A DNA stretch of 25,270 bases from CAYTSA01 sp964440345 (GCA_964440345.1 CAYTSA010000058.1:1-25270), one strand, 5' to 3'. Counted from the first letter of the stretch, positions 14,155 to 22,874 are shown. Numbers and translations are program-made. Notes: generated by a model from the sequence alone, not told the origin.

Positions 14155-14497
14155 CGGAGGCGTGGAAATTAGCATACGAGCGCCTGAAAAAGAAGCCAAC
14201 CAGGTGTTCGAAGCTACTAAGCATTTTCTTCTCCTTTCCGGACGTCCCATTCGGGAGGTGAATGATCACGGCGAACCTCTTTTCACGCTCGAAGACGTCT
14301 TTCCTGATCTACATCCAGGCAACGCGATCCGCGGCTACCGCGCCCGCGAGTCCATGACCCAGAAGGAACTGGCCGCCAAACTGAGCATAAGCCCTCGCCA
14401 TCTTTCAGACATGGAGCACGGCCGCCGGCCTATCGGCAAGGCCATGGCCAAACGGCTTGAGCAGGCCACCGGCATAGGTTGGAAAGTCTTCCTGTAA
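14123..14497 (+). CDS. XRE-family (HTH) antitoxin
   Basis: Protein of 124 residues with an N-terminal toxin-facing part (1-70) and a Cro/C1-type helix-turn-helix (about 70-118): 'IRGYRARESMTQKELAAKL', 'SISPRHLSDMEHGRRPIGKAMA'. ATG 14123 is supported by AGAGG six bases upstream; an ATG at 14135 is the alternative. It should neutralise the toxin encoded just before it and repress the shared promoter, probably through the ACTCAT/ATGAGT palindrome. The C-terminal half has the same base composition as the surrounding genes, whereas the toxin part is AT-richer. Its stop codon lies next to the T-run of an opposing terminator. Confidence 0.87.
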   Translation: MWELMRKPRTDGGVEISIRAPEKEANQVFEATKHFLLLSGRPIREVNDHGEPLFTLEDVFPDLHPGNAIRGYRARESMTQKELAAKLSISPRHLSDMEHGRRPIGKAMAKRLEQATGIGWKVFL

Positions 14498-14535
14498 AAA
14501 ATCCCCGCCCGGCGGCATTCGCATTTGGGCGGGGA
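14496..14535 (-). terminator. Rho-independent terminator of the GT9-CgeB-PaaK operon
   Basis: The 9-bp perfect stem TCCCCGCCC (14502-14510) / GGGCGGGGA (14527-14535) is followed, on the minus strand, by six T residues. On the plus strand no T-run follows the stem. It therefore ends the minus-strand operon and its T-run overlaps the antitoxin stop codon. Confidence 0.85.
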
Positions 14536-14570
14536 GATCGTTCCATCACAGCGATACTTCGCGGCATCAA

Positions 14571-15836
14571 TTAATCAAACGTCCGTTCGTCCACCAGCGC
14601 CGGCGCTCCCTCCGGCAGTTCGCTGTCCGTGTCCACCATGATCACCTGCGGTCGCAGTTTCAGCCCGGTCTGGAACGCTTTGACAAACCCGTCAACGTCC
14701 GCCTCGCCTCTCGCCAGCAGCTTCACAGCAATGGCGTCCTTGCCCCCGGGGTTGGAGACCACGATCTGCCAGCGTTGAATACTCGGAAACTTTGCCGCCA
14801 CCTCTTTGGCTTGGTGCGGATAGATGAACTGGCCTTTGACCTTGGCCGTATCGTCCACGCGGCCCACTATGCTCCCCAACCTCGCAGAGGTTCGGCCGCA
14901 GGAACAGGGGTCGTCCACCAGGTAGGAAAGATCGCCCGTGCCCAAACGCACCAAGGGATACGCCGTGGTAAAGGGCGTTATGACCACTTCTCCTGTCTCG
15001 CCCACAGGCAGGGGCTGGCCGGTTTTGGGGTCGCATATTTCCACCCAGCAACGGCTGGAGATGTGCATGCCGGTTAGCTGCGGGCATTCATACGCGGCGC
15101 AGCCTACGTCAGCCGTTCCGTAGCCCTGGCGAATGAGCATGGAAAGCTCGTCCTCCAGCTCGCTGCGCAAGGATTCAGGCAGCCTTTCGGCAGCCACAAA
15201 CGCGGCCTGAAGGCGGAAATCTTTTTTCGGGTCCAGACCGGATTTGGCGGCCTTGTCCTTGATCACTTTCAGATAGCTGGCCATGCCCACAAAACCGGTT
15301 ACAGGCAGGCGCGTAAGCAATTCTATCTGCGTATCAGTGTTGCCGGGCCCAGCCGGAACCACGGCGCAGCCTATCTCCCTCAGCGGTTCTTCCAACATCA
15401 GACCAGCAGGCGTCAGGTGATAGCTGAAGGTCATCTGCACCACGTCCCGGGGCCGGAAGCCGGCGGCAAAAAAGGCTTCGGTCCAGCCCCAATAATCGTG
15501 GCTGCGCGACTCTGGATCAAAAATTGGGCCGGGCGACATGTAGATGCGGGACAGGTCGCCCACCTCGCAACTGAGCATCGAGCCCAAGCCGCGCTCCTGC
15601 TGCAAGGCGATGATTTCTTTCTTGTGAATCACAGGAATGGCGGGCCAGTCATCCAGAGAAGCGACGTCTTCCGGGGTGAGGCCGGCCTTCTCCAGGCGTC
15701 CTTGAAACTCCTGCGAGCCGGACCAAGCCGTTTGCACAAGGTGTTGCATGGCTGGCCATTTACGGGCTTGCCGCTGCTCTGGGCTTTGCGTCTCCAGTTC
15801 GCTAAAAACACCCCTCTTTCGGCTCTCCATGTCCAT
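14571..15836 (-). CDS. Phenylacetate-CoA ligase-like adenylating enzyme
   Basis: ANL-superfamily protein of 421 residues related to PaaK. ATG 15836 is chosen for the GGAGGG ten bases upstream. Seen: 'YGTADVG' (239-245) with 'EC' (250-251), 'GTGDLS' (299-304), 'CSCGRT' (311-316) and 'GSIVGRVDDTAKVKG', all in PaaK order, including the hinge and a C-terminal AMP-binding subdomain. The usual Ser/Thr/Gly-rich phosphate loop near residue 100 is replaced by 'SPGPIFDPES' (101-110), a variant I associate with a sulfate-reducer/archaeal subgroup of uncertain substrate. It stands 14 bases after a glycosyltransferase gene, so an acyl or aryl activation linked to glycan modification is possible but not shown. 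Confidence 0.85.
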   Translation of the reverse strand: MDMESRKRGVFSELETQSPEQRQARKWPAMQHLVQTAWSGSQEFQGRLEKAGLTPEDVASLDDWPAIPVIHKKEIIALQQERGLGSMLSCEVGDLSRIYMSPGPIFDPESRSHDYWGWTEAFFAAGFRPRDVVQMTFSYHLTPAGLMLEEPLREIGCAVVPAGPGNTDTQIELLTRLPVTGFVGMASYLKVIKDKAAKSGLDPKKDFRLQAAFVAAERLPESLRSELEDELSMLIRQGYGTADVGCAAYECPQLTGMHISSRCWVEICDPKTGQPLPVGETGEVVITPFTTAYPLVRLGTGDLSYLVDDPCSCGRTSARLGSIVGRVDDTAKVKGQFIYPHQAKEVAAKFPSIQRWQIVVSNPGGKDAIAVKLLARGEADVDGFVKAFQTGLKLRPQVIMVDTDSELPEGAPALVDERTFD

Positions 15837-15850
15837 GAGACCCTCCTTCC

Positions 15851-17143
15851 TTATGCGCTTTTGCGTGAATACTGTTTTTTCCACTCATCCAAAAAAAGTA
15901 TGGCCGTTTCCAGTTCTGTGAGCACGCCGTGCTGCGCGCGCACGGATTCAACCACCTCTGCGAAGCCGGCCTCGCGCGGCAGCCGCAAACGGTCCATCAG
16001 CTCGGCGAGCTGGGGCCGCAATTCCTGCGGCAGCGCAGCCATGGCCGGCGAAGATTGCTCCCGGCGCGGGGGCCAATCGTGCAGCCGCTGGGCCGTAAAG
16101 TCCAGCAACGTCTGCATGCGGCGCACGTAGGTATGTTCTGCGAGCACACGAGCCCTGCCTCGCTCGGCAAAGGTTCTGCGCTCCTCAGGATTGGCCAGAA
16201 AATGGTCGATGCGTTCTCGCAGCTCATCCAGGCAGCTGAAGGTCGCCAGCTCGTCAGGGCCAAACAGCTCGCCCATCAGCCCGCGCCGGTCCACCAACTG
16301 AAATGCGCCGCAGCCAGCCAGCTCGAAAGTGCGTGGGTTCACGAAATCCCCAGGCGGAACCAGCTCTTTGCTCTGCACGCTGGAATGCAAGTTCAGATTG
16401 ATCTTCGCCGCGTTAAATATCTGCACCGCGTCTTCGGGCGAAACCCGGGCGCCGCCCAGCTGCACATATTTCTGCAGGACAGGGTCGCCTTCCCAATCGC
16501 TGCCCCATATCTTCAGGTCATACTGCAACAACTGGCGAAACGCAGCTCGCCGATTGGGATAGCCTGCCCCCATAAAAGATACGTCTGATCCGAATTTGCG
16601 GCGCTCCACCGGCCCTTGCTCCAGCGGTCTGTGAAAAGAAGGCTGCGCCGCCAGAGGCAAGTACACGGCGTTGGTCTGGCCTATAGTTTGAAGCTCGGCA
16701 AAGAAGGGCTCTTTCTGAATGACCGCAAAAACATCATACCGGGGCGCAAAGGCCCGCCAATAGGTAAAAAGCCGAAAATCCTCCACAAACCACATGGCTG
16801 TAGCCACGCCGTCCTTGCGCAGCCGCTTCAGAGCCTGGCGGCTGAGCGGCGCCTGGGCCAAGGCAAGCACCAAGTCCGGCTCAAAGCGCTCCACCTTAGC
16901 CAGAATGGCCTGGGAGACCACCTGCAGAAAGCTGTTTTCCAAATACTCTAATCGATCCGAAGCCACGCGCAGGTCTTTGAGCGCTTCGAAGGCACTATGG
17001 AAACCTGGCGCGCCAAAGGTTTCCACCAGATGGCCAAGCTCTGCAAGCCCGTCTGCAGCATAGCGCGCAATGGGCAAAGAGCCGCCATACATGGGCGGCA
17101 CAACCAATATGCGGAGCATGCGCTCTCGGGGACTCTGATCCAT
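15851..17143 (-). CDS. CgeB-like glycosyltransferase (GT4-type C-terminal domain)
   Basis: Cytoplasmic GT-B protein of 430 residues. The N-terminal half has a Rossmann-like start 'RILVVPPMYGG' and 'EPDLVLALAQAPLS' with 'AMWFVEDFRLFTYW', the DUF3880/CgeB pattern. The C-terminal half has 'INLNLHSSVQ', 'VNPRTFELAGCGAFQLVD' and 'ELLATF..ELRERIDHFLANPEER', a Glyco_trans_1_2 domain. The last 80 residues form an extra helical tail. Start 17143 is taken because it lies 11 bases after the GT9 stop; ATG 17119 ('MLRILVV') is a possible alternative. Proteins of this type occur in spore, flagellin and cell-surface glycosylation; the acceptor here is unknown. Confidence 0.82.
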   Translation of the reverse strand: MDQSPRERMLRILVVPPMYGGSLPIARYAADGLAELGHLVETFGAPGFHSAFEALKDLRVASDRLEYLENSFLQVVSQAILAKVERFEPDLVLALAQAPLSRQALKRLRKDGVATAMWFVEDFRLFTYWRAFAPRYDVFAVIQKEPFFAELQTIGQTNAVYLPLAAQPSFHRPLEQGPVERRKFGSDVSFMGAGYPNRRAAFRQLLQYDLKIWGSDWEGDPVLQKYVQLGGARVSPEDAVQIFNAAKINLNLHSSVQSKELVPPGDFVNPRTFELAGCGAFQLVDRRGLMGELFGPDELATFSCLDELRERIDHFLANPEERRTFAERGRARVLAEHTYVRRMQTLLDFTAQRLHDWPPRREQSSPAMAALPQELRPQLAELMDRLRLPREAGFAEVVESVRAQHGVLTELETAILFLDEWKKQYSRKSA

Positions 17144-17154
17144 AACCTTTACTC

Positions 17155-18384
17155 TTACTCTATTCCGCTGCGTTGCGCTAGCGCCCAGTCACGCTCGTGA
17201 AATAACGAACCAGCCGCCGCATTGTCTGGCGCGGTCGGCGGCTCTATCCCCCGCCACTCCGCCAGCAAGCAGCGCACGCTGGCCCGGCTGACCGCAGCAG
17301 GGTCTCTGCCGTGCTGCACCCGGTAAGTCCCGCCCAGCGCGTCGCACTCGCCCTCCAGCAGCAGCAGTCCTTGCAGCGGCTCCGCTGCCTGCGCATCTTT
17401 CTGGAGAGCGCGAAGAAACGCAGGTTTGGTGAAAGGCGCCAAACAGACAATTTTGTATGGGCATGGCTGGCTCTCTACGCAGGGGGAGCAGTCCTGCACG
17501 CCCTGCCACACGCGATGGCCCGGACCGTAGGGCCCGGTCTCCCAGGCCCAGGCGTTGGAAAGGAAAAACGCTTCTACCGGAACTCCCAGATGCACAGCCA
17601 GGTGCATGGCGCCCGTGTCCGGCGTCAATACCAGGTCCAGCCCCTGCAATGCTTCGCACAGGCCCGCCCAGTCCGTACGGCCGCACAGATTCTCGCATAT
17701 GCCGGCCAGCTTGGCCGGCGCATGGGACAAAAACTCCCGGGCCAGCCCCTTCTCTGTCTGGCCGCCCAGCAAAACCACCCGTGAACTGCCCAGCCGCTGC
17801 GCCACGGCGGCAGCCACACGGGCAGAAAGCTCAGGCGGCAGGGACCGGCGGCTCTCCCGGCCGGCCATAACAACGCCTAAACCGCGGCCGCCGGGTGTGG
17901 CGGCGGGCGTTAATTCTGCGCAACAGACAGGATTGTCCGCCAACAAGGCCCAGAAATCCACCAGATTCAACGGGCTGGATATCCGGTGTCTGGTCCAGCG
18001 AAAACCCAGCGAGGTCCAGCCGTCCTTCATGGCCTGGCCGTTCTCGTTGCGGTGGCCACGGACTACAGCAGGGTCAAAAAGCCGGGCCAAGGCCAGATTC
18101 AGACCTGAAAAATTCAGATTATAGACGGCCTCGAACCCCACAGACGCCATGCCGCGCATGGCGTCTGTGTTTGATGCAATGCTTCCCTCCCCGGCTCCCC
18201 CGGCGTGGGCGTCCAAAGCATGGACCGTCACCCCAGGATAAATGATTCGGGCAAGCCCTGCGAGCGACCTGTCCACACACAGGTGCACGGCGGCGCCAGG
18301 CTCGGCCTGCAGCGAAGCAATGAGCCGCCGAGTCTGCACCAGGTCTCCAAAGCGGGCAAGCTGTATGACGCAGTGGTTTGCCAT
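17155..18384 (-). CDS. Family 9 glycosyltransferase (heptosyltransferase-like)
   Basis: GT-B enzyme of 409 residues. 'MANHCVIQLARFGDLVQTRRLIASL' (read in pieces) is the GT9 N-terminal signature, 'GRTDWAGLCEALQGLDLVLTPDTGAMHLA' contains the donor-site 'DTGAMH' (256-261), and 'ESRRSLPPE' with 'VVLLGGQTEKGLA' belong to the C-terminal Rossmann half. Cys299, Cys302, Cys308 and Cys314 form the cysteine group often seen in this family. ATG 18384 is the first start that fits the family; the frame extends 181 codons upstream opposite the divergent gene and is not coding. Members add ADP-heptose to LPS core or other glycans. It leads an operon with the CgeB-like and PaaK-like genes. Confidence 0.87.
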   Translation of the reverse strand: MANHCVIQLARFGDLVQTRRLIASLQAEPGAAVHLCVDRSLAGLARIIYPGVTVHALDAHAGGAGEGSIASNTDAMRGMASVGFEAVYNLNFSGLNLALARLFDPAVVRGHRNENGQAMKDGWTSLGFRWTRHRISSPLNLVDFWALLADNPVCCAELTPAATPGGRGLGVVMAGRESRRSLPPELSARVAAAVAQRLGSSRVVLLGGQTEKGLAREFLSHAPAKLAGICENLCGRTDWAGLCEALQGLDLVLTPDTGAMHLAVHLGVPVEAFFLSNAWAWETGPYGPGHRVWQGVQDCSPCVESQPCPYKIVCLAPFTKPAFLRALQKDAQAAEPLQGLLLLEGECDALGGTYRVQHGRDPAAVSRASVRCLLAEWRGIEPPTAPDNAAAGSLFHERDWALAQRSGIE

Positions 18385-18477
18385 GATGGCCGGGAATGTA
18401 GCCTGAAAGGCGCCGGCGGGCAATGGCTGGACAGCAGTTTTACAGCCATGGCGCTCCTCTGCTATTGTCAATTGATC

Positions 18478-19161
18478 ATGCGGCATTATCCTGTGTTTAT
18501 CGACCTTTCTGGCAAATCGCTGCTGGTGCTGGGGCTGGGCCAGGTGGGCCGGCGCAAGCTGGCCTCCATGCTGGAGTGCAGCCCGGACAAGGTGTTGGCG
18601 CTGGACCCGGGATTGCCTGCTGCTCCCGAAGCCGCTGTGCAGGACTTGCTTGACGAGCCTTGCGTGGTGTATGCAAGGCGGCCCTTTGCCGAAAGCGACC
18701 TGGACGGCGTTTTTCTCGCTGTGGCCGCTTCCGGCGACCGGGAAGCGAACCGGAAATTGGCAAACGCCTGCCGGAATCGAAACGTTCTGTGCAACGTAGT
18801 CGACGCGCCAGAGGAAGGAGACGTAATCATCCCGGCCACGGCCAGGGCAGGCGGCGTGGCTGCAGCGCTCTCCACCGGCGGGGCCAGCCCGGCTCTGGCC
18901 CGACGTTTGCGCCGGGAGCTGGAACAAACCTTAGCCCAAAAATATGCGCCGCTGGCAGCCCTGATGGGCCGGCTGCGGCCGCTGGTGTTGGATATGAACA
19001 TGCCGCAACACGACAATGCGGCGCTGTTTCGCGCCCTGGCGGATTCGCGGCTGCCAGAACTGCTGGCGGCAGAACCTGCAGCCGCCCGGGAAGAGTTGCT
19101 GCGCATCCTGCCCGCCCGGCTTCACCCGCATATGGAGGACCTGTTGCATGGGCTTGTCTGA
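18478..19161 (+). CDS. Precorrin-2 dehydrogenase/sirohydrochlorin ferrochelatase (CysG-N/Met8-like)
   Basis: Protein of 227 residues that oxidises precorrin-2 to sirohydrochlorin with NAD and may chelate iron to give siroheme. Seen: 'YPVFIDLSGKSLLVLGLGQVG' start with dinucleotide motif 'GLGQVG' (19-24), 'NVVDA' with the catalytic Asp109, 'GDVIIPATARAG' and 'STGGASP' (132-138), in the order of the CysG N-terminal domain. The C-terminal third is a helical dimerisation region. No uroporphyrinogen methyltransferase domain is attached. The next gene overlaps by 14 bases. In sulfate reducers siroheme serves sulfite reductase and also the siroheme-dependent heme pathway; that link is established knowledge, not visible here. 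Confidence 0.88.
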   Translation: MRHYPVFIDLSGKSLLVLGLGQVGRRKLASMLECSPDKVLALDPGLPAAPEAAVQDLLDEPCVVYARRPFAESDLDGVFLAVAASGDREANRKLANACRNRNVLCNVVDAPEEGDVIIPATARAGGVAAALSTGGASPALARRLRRELEQTLAQKYAPLAALMGRLRPLVLDMNMPQHDNAALFRALADSRLPELLAAEPAAAREELLRILPARLHPHMEDLLHGLV

Positions 19162-19978
19162 ACTGCTGCAATACGGCGTCATGGCCTTGTATTTGGCCAG
19201 CACGGCCCTGTTCCTCTTCGGCCTGTTCGCGCAAAGGGGCTGGCCCAAAACCGCCTCCATGTGGTGCGCAGCCGGCGGTTTTGCGCTGCACACGGCGTTT
19301 CTGGGGCTTACTCTTGCCGACCACTCGATTCTCAATATGCCCCGCAGCTTTTTCTTCAAGGTCCTGTCATGGACCACTGTGCTTATCTTTTTTGTGCTTT
19401 GGCGGCGGCTGAAGCTCACATTGCTGGCGTTGACCGCCTCTCCCCTGGCGTTTTTGCTCTTTGTCTCTTCCCTGACGCTAAAAGACGTGGGCGCCACCAT
19501 GCCGCCCAAACTCTCAAACCTCTTTTTCGGCCTGCACATTGGGTCCATCTTTCTCAGCTTCGGGCTGCTGGCAATGGCCTTTGGCGCAGGTTTACTCTTC
19601 ATCTGGTTAGACCGCATGATAAAAGGCAAGCAACGTATTGAAGGCTTGGGCAAAGAGCTTCCAGCCCTGGCTGCTTTTGATAAAATTAATTATTTTGCGG
19701 TGGTAGGCGGATTTCCGCTATTTACGCTTGGCGTCATCTCCGGCTTTGTATGGGCCAAATTCACCTGGGGCGCAGTGGTTTCCTGGGACCCGAAGGAAAT
19801 CACCGCCGTCATCATCTGGATTATGTACGCATTCCTTTTCCATCAAAGGCTGGTGCTGGGCTGGCGCGGCCGTAAACCCGCCTGGGTGGCGGTGCTGCTT
19901 TTCACAGCCGCGGTCATTTCCATGGCCGGGGTGAACACACTGTTTTCCGGGCACCACAGCTTTATACAACAACCATGA
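19148..19978 (+). CDS. CcsA/HemX-like cytochrome c assembly protein
   Basis: Polytopic inner-membrane protein of 276 residues with about eight hydrophobic segments. The heme-handling motif 'WGAVVSWDPKE' (207-217) is intact, as are His130 and His232 near membrane edges and the C-terminal 'NTLFSGHHSF', which match CcsA/ResC of system II cytochrome c maturation. Next to hemA such a gene is also called HemX, a modulator of glutamyl-tRNA reductase level in Bacillus. The intact WWD motif favours a heme-handling role. ATG 19148 overlaps the upstream gene by 14 bases and the hemA start by ATGA. A ResB partner is not in view. Confidence 0.85.
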   Translation: MGLSELLQYGVMALYLASTALFLFGLFAQRGWPKTASMWCAAGGFALHTAFLGLTLADHSILNMPRSFFFKVLSWTTVLIFFVLWRRLKLTLLALTASPLAFLLFVSSLTLKDVGATMPPKLSNLFFGLHIGSIFLSFGLLAMAFGAGLLFIWLDRMIKGKQRIEGLGKELPALAAFDKINYFAVVGGFPLFTLGVISGFVWAKFTWGAVVSWDPKEITAVIIWIMYAFLFHQRLVLGWRGRKPAWVAVLLFTAAVISMAGVNTLFSGHHSFIQQP

Positions 19979-21351
19979 GCAAGCAGCTGGTCCTTGTAGG
20001 CCTGAACCATAAAACCGCCGGGGTGGAAATCCGCGAGCGGTTCGCGCTCTCCGAATGCCCTGGTCCGGGCGAAGCTCCGGCCGGCCTTGGCTGGGGGTTC
20101 ATGCCCGTTGGCGACGCCATCAAAGAAGCCATGGTGCTCTCCACCTGCAACCGGGTGGAGATAACCGCTGTGGGCGAGCGGGACGATACGGAACAGCGCA
20201 TCATCAAGCACTGGGCAGAGTTTAGCAAACGTTCCCCGGAGGACCTGGCGCCCTACGTCTACGCCTTGCACGACCTGGACGCCGCCCGGCATGTTTTTAC
20301 CGTGGCCTCCAGCCTGGACTCCATGGTGGTAGGAGAACCCCAGATTCTTGGACAGCTCAAGGACAGCTATCGCGAGTCCGTGCAGCAGGGAACCACCGGC
20401 CCCATCATCAACCGGCTGCTGCACAAGGCCTTTTCCGTGGCCAAGCGGGTGCGCACCGAGACGGCCATCGGGTCCTCCGCCGTCTCCATCAGCTACGCCG
20501 CCGTGGAACTGGCCAAGCGTATCTTTGGCGACATGAGGGACTACACAGCCATGCTTGTGGGCGCGGGCGAAATGGCTGAATTGGCCGCCACCCACTTGCT
20601 GCGGGCCGGGGTGCAGAAATTTCTTGTGGCCAACCGCACTTTCGCCCGGGCGCAAGAGCTGGCCGAGCACTTCAACGGCGAACCTGTGTTTTTTGAGGAT
20701 ATGTTCAGCCGCTTGGCGGAGGTGGACATCATCATCAGCTCCACCGGTTCGCCCACCGCCGTCATAAGAGCCAAAGACGTTCGCGGCGTGCTCCGCAAAC
20801 GACGCAACAAACCCATGTTTTTTATAGATATCGCCGTACCTAGAGACATAGACCCGGATGTGAACAGCCTGGACAACGTTTACCTCTACGACATTGACGA
20901 CCTGAAAGAAGTCGTGGAAGAAAATATGGAAAAACGCCAGGAAGAAGCCTCCCGCGCCCGGGCTATCGTGGAGTGCGAGGTCCAGGCCTTCGGCAAATGG
21001 CTCAAATCTCTTGAACTGACGCCAACAATAGTGGATTTGCTGCAGCACGGCGACGACATCGCAGCCAAAGAAGCGGCCAAGACCCTTAAGCGTTTGGGAC
21101 CAGACCTGGCCCCGGAATCGCGGGAGGCCGTGGAAACACTGGCTGCCTCATTGGTCAAAAAACTCTACCACGACCCCATTACGTTTCTGAAGCGCCGCGC
21201 CGAGGAAGAAGACGCGTCGCAGCGCTACATAGAACTGACCCGCCGCATGTTCGACCTGGACGGCGACGCAGAGCTTTCCCCAGGCCATCCCAGCAGGAGA
21301 CGGCCAACCAAGGACTACATAGACGGCGACCCGCACGACTATGAAGAGTGA
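19975..21351 (+). CDS. hemA: Glutamyl-tRNA reductase
   Basis: HemA of 458 residues, NADPH-dependent reductase of glutamyl-tRNA and first committed enzyme of C5 tetrapyrrole synthesis. Seen: 'VGLNHKTAGVEIRER', the nucleophile Cys58 in 'STCNRVE', 'GEPQILGQLKDSY', 'NRLLHKAFSVAKRVRTET', the nucleotide site 'VGAGEMAELAATHLL', and 'RDIDPDV'. A C-terminal dimerisation helix region follows, with a charged extension of about 40 residues beyond the usual end. It overlaps the CcsA-like gene by four bases and closes the tetrapyrrole run. Start fixed by the ATGA overlap and the family N-terminus. Confidence 0.96.
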   Translation: MSKQLVLVGLNHKTAGVEIRERFALSECPGPGEAPAGLGWGFMPVGDAIKEAMVLSTCNRVEITAVGERDDTEQRIIKHWAEFSKRSPEDLAPYVYALHDLDAARHVFTVASSLDSMVVGEPQILGQLKDSYRESVQQGTTGPIINRLLHKAFSVAKRVRTETAIGSSAVSISYAAVELAKRIFGDMRDYTAMLVGAGEMAELAATHLLRAGVQKFLVANRTFARAQELAEHFNGEPVFFEDMFSRLAEVDIIISSTGSPTAVIRAKDVRGVLRKRRNKPMFFIDIAVPRDIDPDVNSLDNVYLYDIDDLKEVVEENMEKRQEEASRARAIVECEVQAFGKWLKSLELTPTIVDLLQHGDDIAAKEAAKTLKRLGPDLAPESREAVETLAASLVKKLYHDPITFLKRRAEEEDASQRYIELTRRMFDLDGDAELSPGHPSRRRPTKDYIDGDPHDYEE

Positions 21352-21376
21352 GCACCCCCAATCATAAGGCGGCCCC

Positions 21377-21715
21377 ATGCGCAGCTATCTTATTGAAGAC
21401 TTCCACCACGGCGACCTGGACAGGTTGTCTAAAAACTTAGATTCCAAAAACTGGACCGGCTCCCTGGCCGGACTCTATTGGCTGCCAGTGCCAGAAGAAC
21501 TGCTCTCTGACGAGCAGAAAGCGCACCGGGCCGAATGCGGCCCGTACGCCATGGGCCTTGAGGTTGAAGACACCTGGATCAAGCTGGAGCTGTTGGTCCG
21601 GGCGCAAAGCCGCATGCGCTGCTCTTGCGTCTGTTTCGCAGCCCCTGCCCAACGCGAATACATGATCGACACGCTGGACCAACTACTGCGCGACCTGGAC
21701 ATCCAAGTGTGGTAG
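21377..21715 (+). CDS. Small conserved-looking protein after hemA
   Basis: Protein of 112 residues that I do not recognise. ATG 21377 follows a purine-rich AAGGCGG at a normal distance, 25 bases after hemA. The sequence is acidic, with no membrane segment or signal peptide: 'DLDRLSKNLDSKNWTG', 'LYWLPVPEELLS' and a strand-rich middle 'AMGLEVEDTWIKLELLVRA' followed by 'CSCVCFAAPA'. The three Cys in 'CSCVC' could be a thiol or metal site but may simply be buried strand residues. It is probably the last gene of the tetrapyrrole transcript. A role in tetrapyrrole biosynthesis cannot be claimed. Confidence 0.7.
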   Translation: MRSYLIEDFHHGDLDRLSKNLDSKNWTGSLAGLYWLPVPEELLSDEQKAHRAECGPYAMGLEVEDTWIKLELLVRAQSRMRCSCVCFAAPAQREYMIDTLDQLLRDLDIQVW

Positions 21716-21869
21716 GGAGTATGAATTAGATGTTCCTGACTCTTTGATTGCCTCAACTGCTATAAAGCATGATGTCCCATTGTACACTTTCAATATCAAG
21801 TATTTCCAATGTATAACCTCTCTACGGTGTTTACGACCAAAGATATAGGACACTTTTTCTTCTAACACC

Positions 21870-22874
21870 ATGGTCCTCCCCACGCTCCAGCAGCTCCCCC
21901 CTAGCCAAGCGCATTTCTGCCTTGGCGTTGAGCGGTTCATCCGCACGGACTTGGGCGTAGCCCCCGACAACGCCTCGTTTCTTGTCGCTCTTTCCGGGGG
22001 CGCGGACTCAACCGCTCTGCTCTGCATTCTCTCCCTGCTTGCGCCGCGGCTGGGCTGCACGCTGCACGCCGCTCATCTGGATCACGGAATTCGCACAGAC
22101 GCGGCGGCGGACGCCGAGGCTGCTGCACAATTGTGCGCTGCTTTGTCCATTCCATTTTACTCCGAACGCGTGGATGCGCCAACCCACGCCGCCGCCACAG
22201 GGAGGGGGTTGGAGGACGCAGGCCGGGAGCTGCGCTATGATTTCCTGGAGCGCACTCGGGCCAACATCGAGGCAAACTGGATAACCACAGGCCATACCCT
22301 CAACGACCTGGCCGAGGACCAGCTGATGCGACGCATCCGCGGCGCCGGCTGGCCAGCCCTGGGCGGCATGGAAGGGGTGGACGCCAATCGCCGGCTGCTG
22401 CGGCCGCTGCTGGGAACCGTTAAGGACGACATAACAGCGCTGCTTCATAGTGTGGGCGTCAGTTGGCGCGAGGACCCGTCCAACGCAGACCAACGATTTT
22501 TGCGCAACCGCGTGCGGGCCAGACTGACACCTCTTTTTGCAGCAGAAAACCCCGGCTATCTGGACAATGCGCTCACACTATGGCGCCAAGCCCGGGCCGA
22601 CGCAGCGTATTGGGACGCATTGGCTGCAGAGCGCTTGGACCAACGAGCTGATGGTTTTTTTGTGTCTTCCGAAACTATGAATGGCCCGCAAGCAATTGCA
22701 ACACGGCTGCTCAAAGCCGGCCTGGACAGACTAGGTCCGGGTCAGGCGTTACGGTCCAACATTGAGAATCTTTTACAGGCCTGGCGGTCTAGCGGCGTGG
22801 GCGCCGCAGTGCAGTTTCCTGGCGGCAAGCGCGCCCTGGTGCAGAAGGAAGGCGTATTGCTTTGCCGGCCATAA
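21870..22874 (+). CDS. tilS: tRNA(Ile)-lysidine synthase
   Basis: TilS of 334 residues, which modifies C34 of the AUA-reading tRNA(Ile2) to lysidine using ATP and lysine. The PP-loop 'SGGADST' (42-48) is intact; 'LDHGIR', 'GHTLNDLAEDQLMRRIRGAG' and 'REDPSNADQRFLRNRVR' follow in family order. It lacks the long C-terminal lysidine-tRNA domain, as in short TilS forms. The start has no clear ribosome binding site. The preceding 154 bases (21716-21869) are AT-rich and hold only weak promoter-like sequences, nothing I would name. Its 3' neighbour adk follows 101 bases later. Confidence 0.92.
   Translation: MVLPTLQQLPPSQAHFCLGVERFIRTDLGVAPDNASFLVALSGGADSTALLCILSLLAPRLGCTLHAAHLDHGIRTDAAADAEAAAQLCAALSIPFYSERVDAPTHAAATGRGLEDAGRELRYDFLERTRANIEANWITTGHTLNDLAEDQLMRRIRGAGWPALGGMEGVDANRRLLRPLLGTVKDDITALLHSVGVSWREDPSNADQRFLRNRVRARLTPLFAAENPGYLDNALTLWRQARADAAYWDALAAERLDQRADGFFVSSETMNGPQAIATRLLKAGLDRLGPGQALRSNIENLLQAWRSSGVGAAVQFPGGKRALVQKEGVLLCRP

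Noticed and set aside
18385..18927. N-terminal extension of the GT9 gene
   Set aside because: It lies opposite the precorrin-2 dehydrogenase gene, and the GT9 family start is at 18384.
21716..21869. Riboswitch or promoter before tilS
   Set aside because: AT-rich with scattered -10-like boxes, but none correctly spaced and no conserved fold recognised.
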